Positions 53,803 to 64,000 of a stretch of DNA of 64,000 nucleotides are shown here, piece by piece (position 1 is the first letter of the stretch; the number at the start of each line of letters is the position of its first letter). This DNA is from Streptomyces sp. DG2A-72. GTDB taxonomy: Bacteria > Actinomycetota > Actinomycetes > Streptomycetales > Streptomycetaceae. The position numbers and the translations under genes were made by a program. The notes beneath the pieces were generated by a model, which was not told the DNA's origin, made no database searches, and saw only the letters and a program-made list of their open reading frames with translations. Location of the stretch: the NCBI RefSeq assembly GCF_030499575.1, contig NZ_JASTLC010000001.1:1984001-2048000 (forward strand), in the 5' to 3' direction.

Positions 53803-55917
53803 TCAATCTTCGTCGGATGTACTGCGGATTTCGCAGGCGTTAGGACCTTGTTCCGGCTCTGGATCACTCTCCGGGAGCTCCTCACCCAGCATGCGCTCGG
53901 CCGCCCCGCGATGCAGTCGAGCGGCAGTGGGGTCGCCGAGACGGTCCAGCGTGTCGGCGAGCCTGAGCTGCAGCGCTGCCTGCAGCCGTACGTCCTCGGC
54001 GCGGCGGGCCCACTCGATCGCCTCGTGACAGGTGCGCAGCGACTCCTCGGGCCGTCCCGCGTACTCCTGAACCCGCGCCAGCTCGCTCAACGCCCGCGCC
54101 TGGGCGGCCACATCGCCGTTCTTGCGGTACCCGGCGACCGCGGCACGCCAGCAGCGCAGCGCCTCGCCGTAGCGGCCCGCATAGGTGTGGGCCGCGGCGA
54201 TACGGCCGTACAGCCGGGCGGCGTCCTCGCGCTCGTCGCGCGCCAGCCGCTCGGCGAGGGCCCGGCCGAACCAGTCGGCGGCCCGGTCGTAGTCCCCCAG
54301 CTCCTGGTGCGCGCCGCCTACGGATTCCATCGCGCGCCCGGTCGCATACGGATCGTTTGCTTCGCGTCCGGCGTCCAGAGCCGCGCGATAGCGGACCAGC
54401 GCCTCGGCGGAACGGCCGGTCTGTGCGTCCAGATCACCGAGGTTCAGCAGGGCGGCGGCCTTCTCGCGGGGCAGCTTGCGGCGCTCGGCAACATCGAGGA
54501 CCAGGCGGTGGATGTCGTACAGGTCGGATGCGGCGGCCCGGGTGCCGAAGTGGGCCGCCATCGCCCGCACCAGCTGGGCCATCAGGCGCCGGGCGAGAGT
54601 GTCCAGCTCCCCGTCGGCGACCGCGAGCCGCGCCGACGCGAGCAGGGCGGGCCTGCGGACGGTCAGCCAGTCGGCCGCCGCGCGCGGGCTGGGGAAGCGC
54701 AGGGAGCGCGGCATGCCGACGAGCTTCTCCCGCGCGAGCGGGCTGTCGGTCTCGGTGATCGCCCGGCACGACTGCAGCAGCCGCACGGTCCGCTCCAGCA
54801 TGCGGGCGCGGGCGAGCTGGAGCTCGGCGGGGCGGTCCTGGGTCTCGGTCAGCGCCTTGAGCAGGGGGTGCAGACAGCCGGGGACCTGGTACTGCGGCAG
54901 CGGCGCGGGCACGCTCCGCAGCAGGCCGAGGGAGACGAAGTCGTCCAGGGCGGTGCGGGCGCCGTCCACCGAGCAGCCGGCGAGCGCGGAGGCGGTGTGC
55001 GGGTCGATCAGGCCGGCCGGGGCGAGGGAGAGCAGGCGCAGTATCCGGGCGGCGGTGCTCGGCAGGGACGCGTAGGCGAGCCGGAAGACCCGGCTGAGCG
55101 GCGTGCCGTCGTCACCCTCCGCATGCAGCTGCTTGGCGAAGTCGGCGACGGCCGCCTTAGGGCGGGCGGCGAGCCAGCCGCCCGCCAGCATCAGCGCGGC
55201 GGGCTGGGCCTGGCACTCCTCGACGAGTCCCTCGGCGGCCCGCGGGTCGACGGTGATGCGGACCGAGCCGGTGTGCCGGGACAGCAGTTCCACAGCCGAC
55301 TTGGTGTCGAGGCCGCCCAGGGTGCACGGGCGGACGTCCGCGATCCCGGTCAGCGGGCCGCCGGACACGGCGACGACCAGGCATTCCGCGGTGTCCGGCA
55401 GCAGCGCGTCGACCTGCTCCGCGGTGGCGGCGTCGTCGAGCAGGAGCAGAACACGCCGGTCGGCGAGGGCGGTGCGCAGCACCTCGGCCAGGTCGTCGTC
55501 ACGGGCGCCGGGCGGGGTCGGCAGTTCCAGGGCGGTGAGCAGTTCGCGGGCGGTGCGCTCGACGGGGACGGGGGTGCCGTCGGGCTCGCTCAGTCGCGCC
55601 CGCAGCACTCCGTCCCGGTAACGGTCCGCTACCTGCCGTACCAGCTCCTCGCCGAGTGCGGTACGTCCCGAGCCGGGCCTGCCCGCGATCAGCAGCACGC
55701 GCGCGCGGGGGGCCTTGCGGCCGGAGAGGGTGTCGAGTCCCGCGCGCTCGATGTCGGCGCGCAGCTCCTTCAACTCCCGTGTGCGGCCCAGGAATCGAGA
55801 CTCCGCAGCAGTGTGTGCGGACAGCTGCACGCCACCAGTGTCCACCGCCTGATCCGTCACGGGCCACACTCCCGTCCCACCACACGTGCCAACCCGCCGG
55901 GACTCCGGCTCGGGCAT
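53803..55917 (-). CDS. STAND-type ATPase with TPR repeats (AfsR-like without DNA-binding domain)
   Basis: 704 aa, ATG 55917. NB-ARC-like region 40-400: 'FLGRTRELKELRADIERAG', P-loop GRPGSGRT at 79-86 (Arg instead of the invariant Lys), 'RRVLLLLDDA', 'RVFRLAYASLPSTAARILRL'. From ~480 on, TPR units: 'AAALLNLGDLDAQTGRSAEA', 'SVGGAHQELGDYDRAADWFG', 'RIAAAHTYAGRYGEALRCWR', 'ALSELARVQEYAGRPEESLR'. AfsR/DnrI relatives carry an N-terminal DNA-binding domain; none exists here. Probably a signalling or adaptor protein; partner unknown. Confidence 0.85.
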   Translation of the reverse strand: MPEPESRRVGTCGGTGVWPVTDQAVDTGGVQLSAHTAAESRFLGRTRELKELRADIERAGLDTLSGRKAPRARVLLIAGRPGSGRTALGEELVRQVADRYRDGVLRARLSEPDGTPVPVERTARELLTALELPTPPGARDDDLAEVLRTALADRRVLLLLDDAATAEQVDALLPDTAECLVVAVSGGPLTGIADVRPCTLGGLDTKSAVELLSRHTGSVRITVDPRAAEGLVEECQAQPAALMLAGGWLAARPKAAVADFAKQLHAEGDDGTPLSRVFRLAYASLPSTAARILRLLSLAPAGLIDPHTASALAGCSVDGARTALDDFVSLGLLRSVPAPLPQYQVPGCLHPLLKALTETQDRPAELQLARARMLERTVRLLQSCRAITETDSPLAREKLVGMPRSLRFPSPRAAADWLTVRRPALLASARLAVADGELDTLARRLMAQLVRAMAAHFGTRAAASDLYDIHRLVLDVAERRKLPREKAAALLNLGDLDAQTGRSAEALVRYRAALDAGREANDPYATGRAMESVGGAHQELGDYDRAADWFGRALAERLARDEREDAARLYGRIAAAHTYAGRYGEALRCWRAAVAGYRKNGDVAAQARALSELARVQEYAGRPEESLRTCHEAIEWARRAEDVRLQAALQLRLADTLDRLGDPTAARLHRGAAERMLGEELPESDPEPEQGPNACEIRSTSDED

Positions 55918-56021
55918 TTTCAGAGCCTAGTTCACGCTCTGCAACGTTCCATGAGGAGCGCGGCGGACACGTCGCCCGATCGGATCAGCCGATGGTCACA
56001 CCGGGTGTGGGCCAACCGTGT

Positions 56022-56648
56022 TCAGGCCTCGAAGGGACGCGCCGGCCAGGGCGCGTCCGCGAGGCGCAGGGCGTCGAGTCCGTCACCCTGCTGGGCGGCG
56101 ACCAGTGAAAGGACGCCCACGATCAGGCAGTTGTTGTGCAGCTCGCCCGCGAGCACGCCCCGGACGAGCTCGTCGACGGGCACGCGCGCGTACTCCAGGT
56201 CGGTCTCCTCGTGCTCGACCTCGAAGCGCTCCCCGTCGGCCTCGGACAGATCGCGGGCCAGGAAGATCCGTACGGCCTCGTCGCAGCCGCCGGGGGTGGT
56301 GTAGACGTCGGTCAGCACCCGCCAGTCCTCGGCCTTGACGTGCGCCTCCTCGTACAGCTCGCGCTGGGCGGCGTGCAGCGGGTTCTCGCCGGGGATGTCG
56401 AGCAGCCCGGCCGGGATCTCCCACAGCTTCTGCCGTACGGGGTGGCGGTACTGCCTGATGAGCAGGACACGGCCGTCGTCGTCGAGGGCGAGGACAGCCA
56501 CGGAGCCGGGGTGGACCTGGTAGTCACGGCGGACCACCGAGCCGTCCGGCATGACCACCTCGTCGGTGCGGACGGAGGTCTTGTTGCCCACGAAGGGGGT
56601 CTCCGTCGCCCGGATCTCCCACTCCTCGGGAGTGTCCTTGATGGTCAT
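56022..56648 (-). CDS. ADP-ribose pyrophosphatase-type Nudix hydrolase
   Basis: 208 aa from ATG 56648 (GGAAGG upstream). 'VAVLALDDDGRVLLIRQYRH', 'PVRQKLWEIPAGLLDIPGEN' and 'PLHAAQRELYEEAHVKAEDW' form the Nudix box, with one extra residue before the first Glu and His in place of the last Gly, as in streptomycete homologues I know. Cleaves ADP-ribose or similar nucleotide sugars to ribose phosphate and AMP. Just downstream of pyrG (82 bp, terminator between). Confidence 0.88.
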   Translation of the reverse strand: MTIKDTPEEWEIRATETPFVGNKTSVRTDEVVMPDGSVVRRDYQVHPGSVAVLALDDDGRVLLIRQYRHPVRQKLWEIPAGLLDIPGENPLHAAQRELYEEAHVKAEDWRVLTDVYTTPGGCDEAVRIFLARDLSEADGERFEVEHEETDLEYARVPVDELVRGVLAGELHNNCLIVGVLSLVAAQQGDGLDALRLADAPWPARPFEA

Positions 56649-56672
56649 GCCGTGTCCTTCCGGATGTGCAGG

Positions 56673-56710
56673 AAAAAACCGGGGCGCGACCTTGAAGGTA
56701 CGCACCCCGG
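56673..56710 (-). terminator. Intrinsic terminator of pyrG
   Basis: Minus strand: CCGGGG-rich 15-bp stem closed by accttcaaggt, followed by six Ts (56678-56673). The best textbook rho-independent terminator in the window. Confidence 0.85.
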
Positions 56711-56729
56711 CAACCGTACAACTGGTGTG

Positions 56730-58379
<1,650 letters not shown>

Positions 58380-58838
58380 GGCCAAGAGGGGGCTCCCGTG
58401 GTCGCGGTCTGGGTTGCGTTCCGGGGTTTTTCTCCCACCGGTCCACGGGCTACCAGGGTATCAGCGCCAGGGGACGACGGCTTCCGGCCACGCTCCGCAC
58501 ACGGGTCGGCACGGACACGTACCGCTTACTTCTTTCTCACCCGTTGCTCACCCGTTCAGCGCACCCGCGTTGCCCGGAGCGGCACGCAGATCATCTACGT
58601 GCGTCGTATCCTGCTCGGACACTCGCTGCCGAGCCCGGCCGGCAAAACGGCACCACCCCAGCCCGTACCCACCGGAACAACGAGAGCTCGTCAGTTCGTT
58701 GAGCAACGACTGTTGTTTTGCCTCACGGCATGAGCGACTGATTTGCTTCATCGCTCAACGACGCATGACAAAGACCCCTTGACCGCACTAGCGACAGCCC
58801 CCTTGTGGGGTGACGTGGCCGTTCGACTGGAGTTGCAC
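58380..58838. other. Divergent region pyrG / GH15 gene
   Basis: 459 bp without a gene. Must hold promoters of both genes. Direct-repeat-like gttgagcaacgactgttg (58697-58714) and tcgctcaacgacgcatgac (58751-58769) are partly similar and may be operator sites of the GH15 gene. ttgacc at 58780 lacks a convincing -10. No RNA gene recognised. Confidence 0.4.
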
Positions 58839-60641
58839 GTGGCCGGGCGCATCGAAGACTACGCACTCATCGGAGACATGCAGACCGCTGCCCTGGTCTG
58901 CCGGGACGGCACAGTGGACTGGCTGTGCCTGCCCCGCTTCGACTCGCACGCCATCTTCGCCGGTCTGATGGGCACCGAGGAACACGGCTTCTGGCGGCTC
59001 GGCCCCGCGCACGCGGCCGACGCCGAGCCGCCCGTCGCGGCCCGGCGCACCTACCGCGGGGACTCGCTGATCCTGGAGTCCGAGTGGGACACCCCGCGCG
59101 GCACGGTCCGGGTCATCGACTTCATGCCCCCGCGTGACGGCGCCCCGCAGCTCATCCGGATCGTGGAGGGCGTCTCGGGCCGCGTCCCGATGCGCTCGGC
59201 GCTCCGGATGCGGTTCTCCTACGGCCGGATCGTCCCCTGGGTGCACCGGCACGAGGGCCGTACGGTGGCCGTCGCGGGCCCCGACTCCGTGTGGTTCGAC
59301 ACATCCGCCGAGACCTACGGCAAGTCGCTCACGACGTACTCGGACTTCACCGTCGGACCGGGCGACCGGATCGCGTTCACCATCTCCTGGGAGCCCTCGC
59401 ACAAGGAGCCGCCGCCGCTGCCGGAGCCGGAGCAGTCGCTGGAGGCGACCGAGGGCTTCTGGCGCGACTGGGTGGAGCACTGCACGTACCACGGCCCCTA
59501 CCGTGAGGCGGTGATCCGCTCGCTGATCACGCTCAAGGCGCTGACGTACGGCCCGACCGGCGGCATCGTCGCCGCCCCCACCACCTCCCTGCCGGAGGCG
59601 ATCGGCGGCGTCCGCAACTGGGACTACCGCTACACCTGGCTCCGCGACGCGGCGATCACGCTCTCCTCGCTGCTGCGCACCGGCTACCGCGAGGAGGCCC
59701 GCGCCTGGCGCGAGTGGCTGCTGCGCGCGGTCGCCGGCGATCCCGAGAACCTGCAGATCATGTACGGCATCGCGGGCGAGCGCGAGCTGGGCGAGGCCGA
59801 GCTGGACTGGCTGCCCGGCTATGAGAACTCCGCCCCGGTCCGGGTCGGCAACGGCGCCGCGCACCAGCTCCAGCTGGATGTGTACGGCGAGGTCACCGAG
59901 GCCCTGCACCTCGCGCACATGACGGGCCTGGCCCGCAACGACTACGCCTCGCTGCTCCAGCTCAAGCTGATCCGCTATCTGGAGCGGCACTGGGACGAGC
60001 CGGACGAGGGCATCTGGGAGGTGCGCGGCCCGCGCCGCCACTTCGTGCACTCCAAGGTCATGGCGTGGGTCGCGGTCGACCGCACGATCAAGCTGATCGA
60101 GTCCGGCGACGCGGACGGCCCGCTGGAGCGCTGGCGCGAGCTGCGCGACGACATCCACCGGGACGTGTGTGAGAAGGGTTACGACAAAGAGCGCAACACC
60201 TTCACACAGTCGTACGGCTCGAGGGAGCTGGACGCCTCGCTGCTGCTGATTCCGCAGATGGGCTTCCTGCCGCCGGACGACAAGCGGGTCATCGGCACCA
60301 TCGAGGCGATCCAGCGCGAGCTGTCCACCGAGGACGGCTTCATCCTGCGCTACCCGACACAGGGCGAGGACGAGGGCGTCGACGGCCTCCCCGGCGACGA
60401 GGGGGCGTTCCTGGCCTGCTCGTTCTGGATGGCCGACGACCTGGCGATGATCGGCCGCGTCGACGAGGCCCGCAAGCTCTTCGAGAAGCTGCTGTCACTG
60501 CGCAACGACCTCGGTCTGCTGGCCGAGGAGTGGGACCCGCGCCTGCAGCGCCAGGTCGGCAACTTCCCGCAGGCCTTCAGCCACGTCCCGCTGATCGACA
60601 CGGCACTGCGGCTGACGGCCTCGGGGGCGTACGGCGGCTGA
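58839..60641 (+). CDS. Glycoside hydrolase family 15 (glucoamylase/trehalase type)
   Basis: 600 aa from GTG 58839 (GGAG 6 nt upstream; frame open to 58743). N-terminal beta-sandwich ('RIEDYALIGDMQTAALVCRD', 'GTVDWLCLPRFDSHAIFAGL'), then the (alpha/alpha)6 barrel: 'GGVRNWDYRYTWLRDAAITL' (catalytic region), 'LDVYGEVTEALHLAHMTGLA' and 'GLLAEEWDPRLQRQVGNFPQ' with the two catalytic Glu. No signal peptide, so cytoplasmic. Close homologues in actinobacteria are trehalases; trehalose or maltooligosaccharide would be the substrate. Confidence 0.92.
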   Translation: MAGRIEDYALIGDMQTAALVCRDGTVDWLCLPRFDSHAIFAGLMGTEEHGFWRLGPAHAADAEPPVAARRTYRGDSLILESEWDTPRGTVRVIDFMPPRDGAPQLIRIVEGVSGRVPMRSALRMRFSYGRIVPWVHRHEGRTVAVAGPDSVWFDTSAETYGKSLTTYSDFTVGPGDRIAFTISWEPSHKEPPPLPEPEQSLEATEGFWRDWVEHCTYHGPYREAVIRSLITLKALTYGPTGGIVAAPTTSLPEAIGGVRNWDYRYTWLRDAAITLSSLLRTGYREEARAWREWLLRAVAGDPENLQIMYGIAGERELGEAELDWLPGYENSAPVRVGNGAAHQLQLDVYGEVTEALHLAHMTGLARNDYASLLQLKLIRYLERHWDEPDEGIWEVRGPRRHFVHSKVMAWVAVDRTIKLIESGDADGPLERWRELRDDIHRDVCEKGYDKERNTFTQSYGSRELDASLLLIPQMGFLPPDDKRVIGTIEAIQRELSTEDGFILRYPTQGEDEGVDGLPGDEGAFLACSFWMADDLAMIGRVDEARKLFEKLLSLRNDLGLLAEEWDPRLQRQVGNFPQAFSHVPLIDTALRLTASGAYGG

Positions 60642-60710
60642 ACAGGACTCTTGTGACGCGCCCGCCTAGGCTGGGAGCAAGCGATTGCCCCGGCATGGAA
60701 GGGGGCAGCC

Positions 60711-62093
60711 ATGGCTTCCCTCTCGAAGGCGGGCGCGGCCCTCACCGCGCTGCGTGAGGATCTGGCCGGTGAGGTGTTCGCTCCCGGGGATCCCGGTTAC
60801 GACGAGGCGCGCGCCGTCTTCAACACCATGATCGACCGGCGGCCCGCCGTGATCGCGCAGTGCGCGAACGTCGATGACGTCGCCCGGGCCGTGCGGTTCG
60901 GCCGGGAGCTGGACCTCAACATCGCCGTGCGCGGCGGTGGACACAGCGTGGCGGGCATGGCGGTCAACGACGGCGGTCTGGTGGTCGACCTGCGCCGGAT
61001 GCACGAAGTGACCGTCCATCCGGGAGCCGAGGCGGTACGGGTCGAGGGCGGGGCCACCTGGGGCCATGTGGACCGCGCTACCCAGCCGCACGGCCTGGCG
61101 ACCACGGGTGGCAGGGCCTCGACGACCGGTGTGGGCGGTTTCGTCCTGGGCGGCGGCACCGGCTGGCTGGACCGCTGGTGCGGGCTCGCCGTCGACAATC
61201 TGCTCGGCGTGGAGCTGGTCACCGCCGACGGCAACCGGGTGCACGCGAACGCGGACGAGAACCCCGAACTGTTCTGGGCGCTGCACGGCGGTGGCGGCAA
61301 CTTCGGCATCGCCACCGCGCTCACCCTGAAGCTGCACGAACTGCCCGAGTTCGCCATCGCGATGCTGCTGTACGAGCCGGAGTTCGCGCCCGCGGCCGTC
61401 CGTACCTTCCGCGACGTGATCGAGTCCGGCCCGGACGAGCTGAGCGGCGGCGCCCTGTACTTCTCCGGCCCGCCCGAGGAGTTCGTACCGCCGTCCCTGG
61501 TCGGCGAGTTGGTGTGCGGCGTGCTTCTGACGTACGCCGGTGCGGAGCAGGACATGCGCAAGTACGCCGATCCCCTGCTGGCGCTGAAGCACGAGGCGGA
61601 GATCGTCGGCGCGATGCCGTACGCCGACGTGCAGTGCATGATCGACGATCCGCCCGGCATGCGGCACTACTGGTCGGCGGAGTATCTGACCGGCGCACCG
61701 GACAACTACGTGGCCGTCTTCTGCACCGGCGCCCAGGGCATGCCCGTGCCGACCGGCACCCAGTTCGTGCTGCTCCCCCAGGGCGGTGCGATCACCGCCG
61801 GCCCGCACGACTTTCCGGTGCCCTACCGTGACGCGCCGTGGGCGGTGCACCCGTACGGCATGTGGCAGGACCCGGCGGACGACGAGCGGTGCATCCAGTG
61901 GGTCCGCGACGTCCGCGCCGACGCCGGGCCGTGGAGCACCGGCGCGGTCTATCTGAACTTCATCGGCGACGAGGGCCCGGAGCGGGTGATCGCCGGTCTG
62001 GGCGTCGAGAACCATCGGCGGCTCGAAGCTCTGAAGCGGCAGTACGACCCGGACAACGTCTTCCGCTTCAACCACAACATCAGGCCTGCTTGA
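60711..62093 (+). CDS. FAD-linked oxidase, BBE family
   Basis: 460 aa, ATG 60711 (GAAGGGGG upstream). PCMH/FAD domain: 'NIAVRGGGHSVAGMAVNDGG' with the His that binds FAD covalently, 'TGGRASTTGVGGFVLGGGTG', 'NPELFWALHGGGGNFGIATA'. C-terminal BBE motif 'YLNFIGDEGPERVIAG', 'YDPDNVFRFNHNIRP'. Sugar or alcohol oxidase-like. The second covalent Cys typical of bicovalent BBE enzymes is not evident. 3' end overlaps the facing LLM gene by 14 bp. Confidence 0.9.
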   Translation: MASLSKAGAALTALREDLAGEVFAPGDPGYDEARAVFNTMIDRRPAVIAQCANVDDVARAVRFGRELDLNIAVRGGGHSVAGMAVNDGGLVVDLRRMHEVTVHPGAEAVRVEGGATWGHVDRATQPHGLATTGGRASTTGVGGFVLGGGTGWLDRWCGLAVDNLLGVELVTADGNRVHANADENPELFWALHGGGGNFGIATALTLKLHELPEFAIAMLLYEPEFAPAAVRTFRDVIESGPDELSGGALYFSGPPEEFVPPSLVGELVCGVLLTYAGAEQDMRKYADPLLALKHEAEIVGAMPYADVQCMIDDPPGMRHYWSAEYLTGAPDNYVAVFCTGAQGMPVPTGTQFVLLPQGGAITAGPHDFPVPYRDAPWAVHPYGMWQDPADDERCIQWVRDVRADAGPWSTGAVYLNFIGDEGPERVIAGLGVENHRRLEALKRQYDPDNVFRFNHNIRPA

Positions 62094-63039
62094 GGGCCGT
62101 CAGCGTGCGCTCTCCGCCCGGGTCGCCCGCCGTCGCCGGGACGAGGGCGATCTCGTCGAGCCCGGCGTCGGCGTACTCCTCGGCACGCGCGCGTACGGCG
62201 TCGACGTCGCCCACCAGGCCGACCATATCCGCCGCCTGAGCGGGCAGCGCCCGCACCAGTGTGCCGGGGTCGGCACCGGTACGGGCCAGTTCGACGGCCT
62301 CCCCGAAACCGGCCGCCTCGAACACGTCGCTGTAGCCCGGCACGGTCAGATACCCGGCGATGCTCCGCAGGACCTGCGCGAGGGAGTCGGGGTCCGGATC
62401 GACGGCGGCCGGCAGCCAGGCGGCCAGGGTCGGTGGCGACGTACGGCCCGCGCGCTCCGCGGCGTCGATCATCCGGGCGCGCAGGGTGCGGACCTGCTCC
62501 GGGGAGACGATGTCGAGCAGCATGCGGTCGGCGTGCGCGGCGGCCGTGGCGATCGCACGGCCGCCGAACGCGGCCACGGTCAGCGGTCCGCCGGGCTGCT
62601 GCTGCCGCCGCCGGAAAGCGCTGCCGGGCACGACCGGCTCACCGTACGCGCCGTGCAGCAGCTCTCGTACGGCAGCCGCGCTCTCCTCCAGTGCGGCGGC
62701 GGGCCGGACCCGCGTGCGCCCGTGCACGCCCTCGACGACCCGCTTGCTGGACGTGCCCAGCGCCACCCCGACCGGCCGGCCGGTGACGGCGGCGCAGGAG
62801 GCGGCGCCCCGGGCGATCGTGAACGGGTCGCGCACGGACACGGCCACGGGCCCGGCGGTCAGCGCGACCCGCTCGGTGGCCCGCCCGATCGCCGTGGCGA
62901 GCACGAACGCGTCCCACGTCGGCCCCTCACCGGCCCACACCTCGCGGTACCCGAGCCGATCGGCGACCACTGCGACCCTGAGCGGCTCCTCGACGGCACT
63001 GTCGTCCTCTCGCGCAACCGCGACCACGCTGAAGTCCAT
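62080..63039 (-). CDS. LLM-class (F420-dependent-type) oxidoreductase
   Basis: 319 aa, ATG 63039. TIM-barrel traits: 'LRVAVVADRLGYREVWAGEG', 'LATAIGRATERVALTAGPVA', 'VSVRDPFTIARGAASCAAVT', 'GRPVGVALGTSSKRVVEGVH' and 'LDEIALVPATAGDPGGE' at the end. F420-dependent members of this superfamily have this pattern; FMN cannot be excluded. Convergent with the BBE flavoprotein. Confidence 0.88.
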   Translation of the reverse strand: MDFSVVAVAREDDSAVEEPLRVAVVADRLGYREVWAGEGPTWDAFVLATAIGRATERVALTAGPVAVSVRDPFTIARGAASCAAVTGRPVGVALGTSSKRVVEGVHGRTRVRPAAALEESAAAVRELLHGAYGEPVVPGSAFRRRQQQPGGPLTVAAFGGRAIATAAAHADRMLLDIVSPEQVRTLRARMIDAAERAGRTSPPTLAAWLPAAVDPDPDSLAQVLRSIAGYLTVPGYSDVFEAAGFGEAVELARTGADPGTLVRALPAQAADMVGLVGDVDAVRARAEEYADAGLDEIALVPATAGDPGGERTLTALKQA

Positions 63040-63132
63040 GGCGGCGCGCTTACCCGGCCGCGATCCCCTCAACCGCGATGAAGATCGTCCCGGAGATGTT
63101 GCGGGAGCGTCCGCGCAGGTACCGTCCGCAGC

Positions 63133-64000
63133 ATGGACAGCCGCACGGACAGCCGTTTCGAGAGCCAGGGCGCCGGGATCACCGTTCAGCGGGCGCTGGA
63201 GCTGCCCGGGCTGCGCAGCGGACTCCCCGAAGTGCTCGCGGGCGCCGACCGGCTGCAGCGGACGGTGCGCTGGGTCCATGCGGGCGAGGTCCCCAACATC
63301 GCCTCGCTGCTCAAGGGCGGCGAACTGCTCCTGACGACGGGATACGGGCTCGGCACCCGTCCGGCCGATCAGCGCGCGTTCGTCCGCACGCTGGCCGAGC
63401 GCGGGATCGCGGCCCTGGTGGTGGAGCTGGGCCCGCGCTTCACCCGCCTGCCCGCCGCCCTTGTCGAGACGGCCCGCAGCGCCGGGCTCCCCCTGGTCCA
63501 GCTGCACCGCGAGGTGCCCTTCGTGACGGTCACCGAGGAGATCCACACCGAGATCGTCAACGGACATTACGCGCTGCTGCAGCGGGCGGAAGAGGTGCAC
63601 CGGCGCTGTACGGAGGCCCTGTTGGGCGGTGGCGGGGTGCCGCAGGTGCTCGGGATCCTGGCCGACTTCTGCGGCAACCCGGTCTTCCTGGAGACGACGG
63701 ACGGGCAGCTGCTGTATGCCGCCGGTGCCGGGCCCGAGGGCGCGGATCCGCTCCAGGTGTGGGAGGGGCTGCGCGGCCAGCACAAGGACGCCCCGCCGCC
63801 GGCCGGGTCGGTGCTCGTGGACGTGCCGGGCGGCGGGCCGGGAGCGGGGTCGGTGCGCGCCCGTCTCGCGCTGCTGCCGGTGCGGGCCCCGCTGGCGCCG
63901 GTGCACCGCATCGCCGCCGAACGGGCCGCGGGCATCCTGGCCGTGGTGCTGATGCAGGCCCGCCAGGAGGAGGAGCTGGCGGCGCGTGGTCGCGGCGACT
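63133..64000 (+). CDS. PucR-family transcriptional regulator (partial, C-terminus cut)
   Basis: 289 codons visible, open at the window edge; ATG 63133. The N-terminal PucR domain is clear: 'ITVQRALELPGLRSGLPEVL', 'RTVRWVHAGEVPNIASLLKG', 'GELLLTTGYGLGTRPADQRA', then 'ALVVELGPRF...LP..LVE'. The GAF-like middle ('VFLETTDGQLLYAAGAG') follows. The C-terminal helix-turn-helix lies beyond the window. PucR regulators often control purine or amino-acid catabolism encoded next to them. Confidence 0.9.
   Translation, partial: MDSRTDSRFESQGAGITVQRALELPGLRSGLPEVLAGADRLQRTVRWVHAGEVPNIASLLKGGELLLTTGYGLGTRPADQRAFVRTLAERGIAALVVELGPRFTRLPAALVETARSAGLPLVQLHREVPFVTVTEEIHTEIVNGHYALLQRAEEVHRRCTEALLGGGGVPQVLGILADFCGNPVFLETTDGQLLYAAGAGPEGADPLQVWEGLRGQHKDAPPPAGSVLVDVPGGGPGAGSVRARLALLPVRAPLAPVHRIAAERAAGILAVVLMQARQEEELAARGRGD

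Overview
The window is high-GC actinobacterial DNA and almost certainly a Streptomyces chromosome. Evidence: strong third-codon GC bias, frequent GTG/TTG starts, streptogrisin-type proteases, Rpf-like transglycosylases, SepF, SNARE-free ParA/ScpAB/RsuA order, and a single in-frame TTA (bldA-type) leucine codon found by reading. The order sepF-like ... der, plsC, cmk, tyrA, aroH ... rsuA, scpB, scpA, parA, ald ... nudix, pyrG resembles, from memory, the SCO1749-SCO1776 part of the S. coelicolor core; no database was consulted.

Layout. 1-8179 (minus): a non-contractile phage-tail module read leftwards (small leader gene, tail terminator, major tail protein, a G/GT chaperone pair joined by a -1 frameshift, coiled-coil protein, short tape measure, Dit-like protein, two paralogous receptor-type proteins, Gp37-like protein and a partial gene). 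No head, portal, terminase or sheath gene is seen in the window. 8415-15101: a multi-TM membrane protein, a RecF/OLD-like ATPase, two streptogrisin-family proteases, a slipin and an alpha/beta hydrolase. 15310-16700: a graveyard of decayed flavin monooxygenase and DUF1684 genes. 17073-25636: SepF-like protein, glutaryl-CoA dehydrogenase, DHA2 exporter, TTA-containing PIG-V-like mannosyltransferase, PAP2 phosphatase with heptad repeats, I78 inhibitor, orphan ctaD. 25527-32469: WYL regulator, then a branched-chain-amino-acid-type ABC system whose two permeases and first ATPase are fused in one 910-aa protein. 32375-33748: two Rpf/LysM cell-wall enzymes.

34284-43753: a frameshifted Cys-rich gene, the der-plsC-cmk-tyrA-aroH run of GTGA-coupled genes, a fragmentary DUF6529-type remnant next to an intact Rieske lipoprotein, and an ADP-ribose/nucleotidyltransferase cluster (NrtR-like Nudix, ADP-ribosylglycohydrolase, two facing RlaP-type nucleotidyltransferases) with a 53-bp palindrome at its head. 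44557-45697 is an MFS pseudogene. 46005-52174: an ECF sigma factor with a DinB-like partner, then rsuA-scpB-scpA-RHH-parA (chromosome organisation). 52548-64000: ald, a STAND/TPR protein, ADP-ribose-pyrophosphatase-type Nudix, pyrG, a GH15 enzyme, a BBE-type flavoprotein facing an F420-type LLM oxidoreductase, and the start of a PucR-type regulator.

No rRNA, tRNA or CRISPR was seen. Most functional calls are by motif recognition and remain inferences; coordinates of starts were chosen by Shine-Dalgarno position and stop/start coupling.
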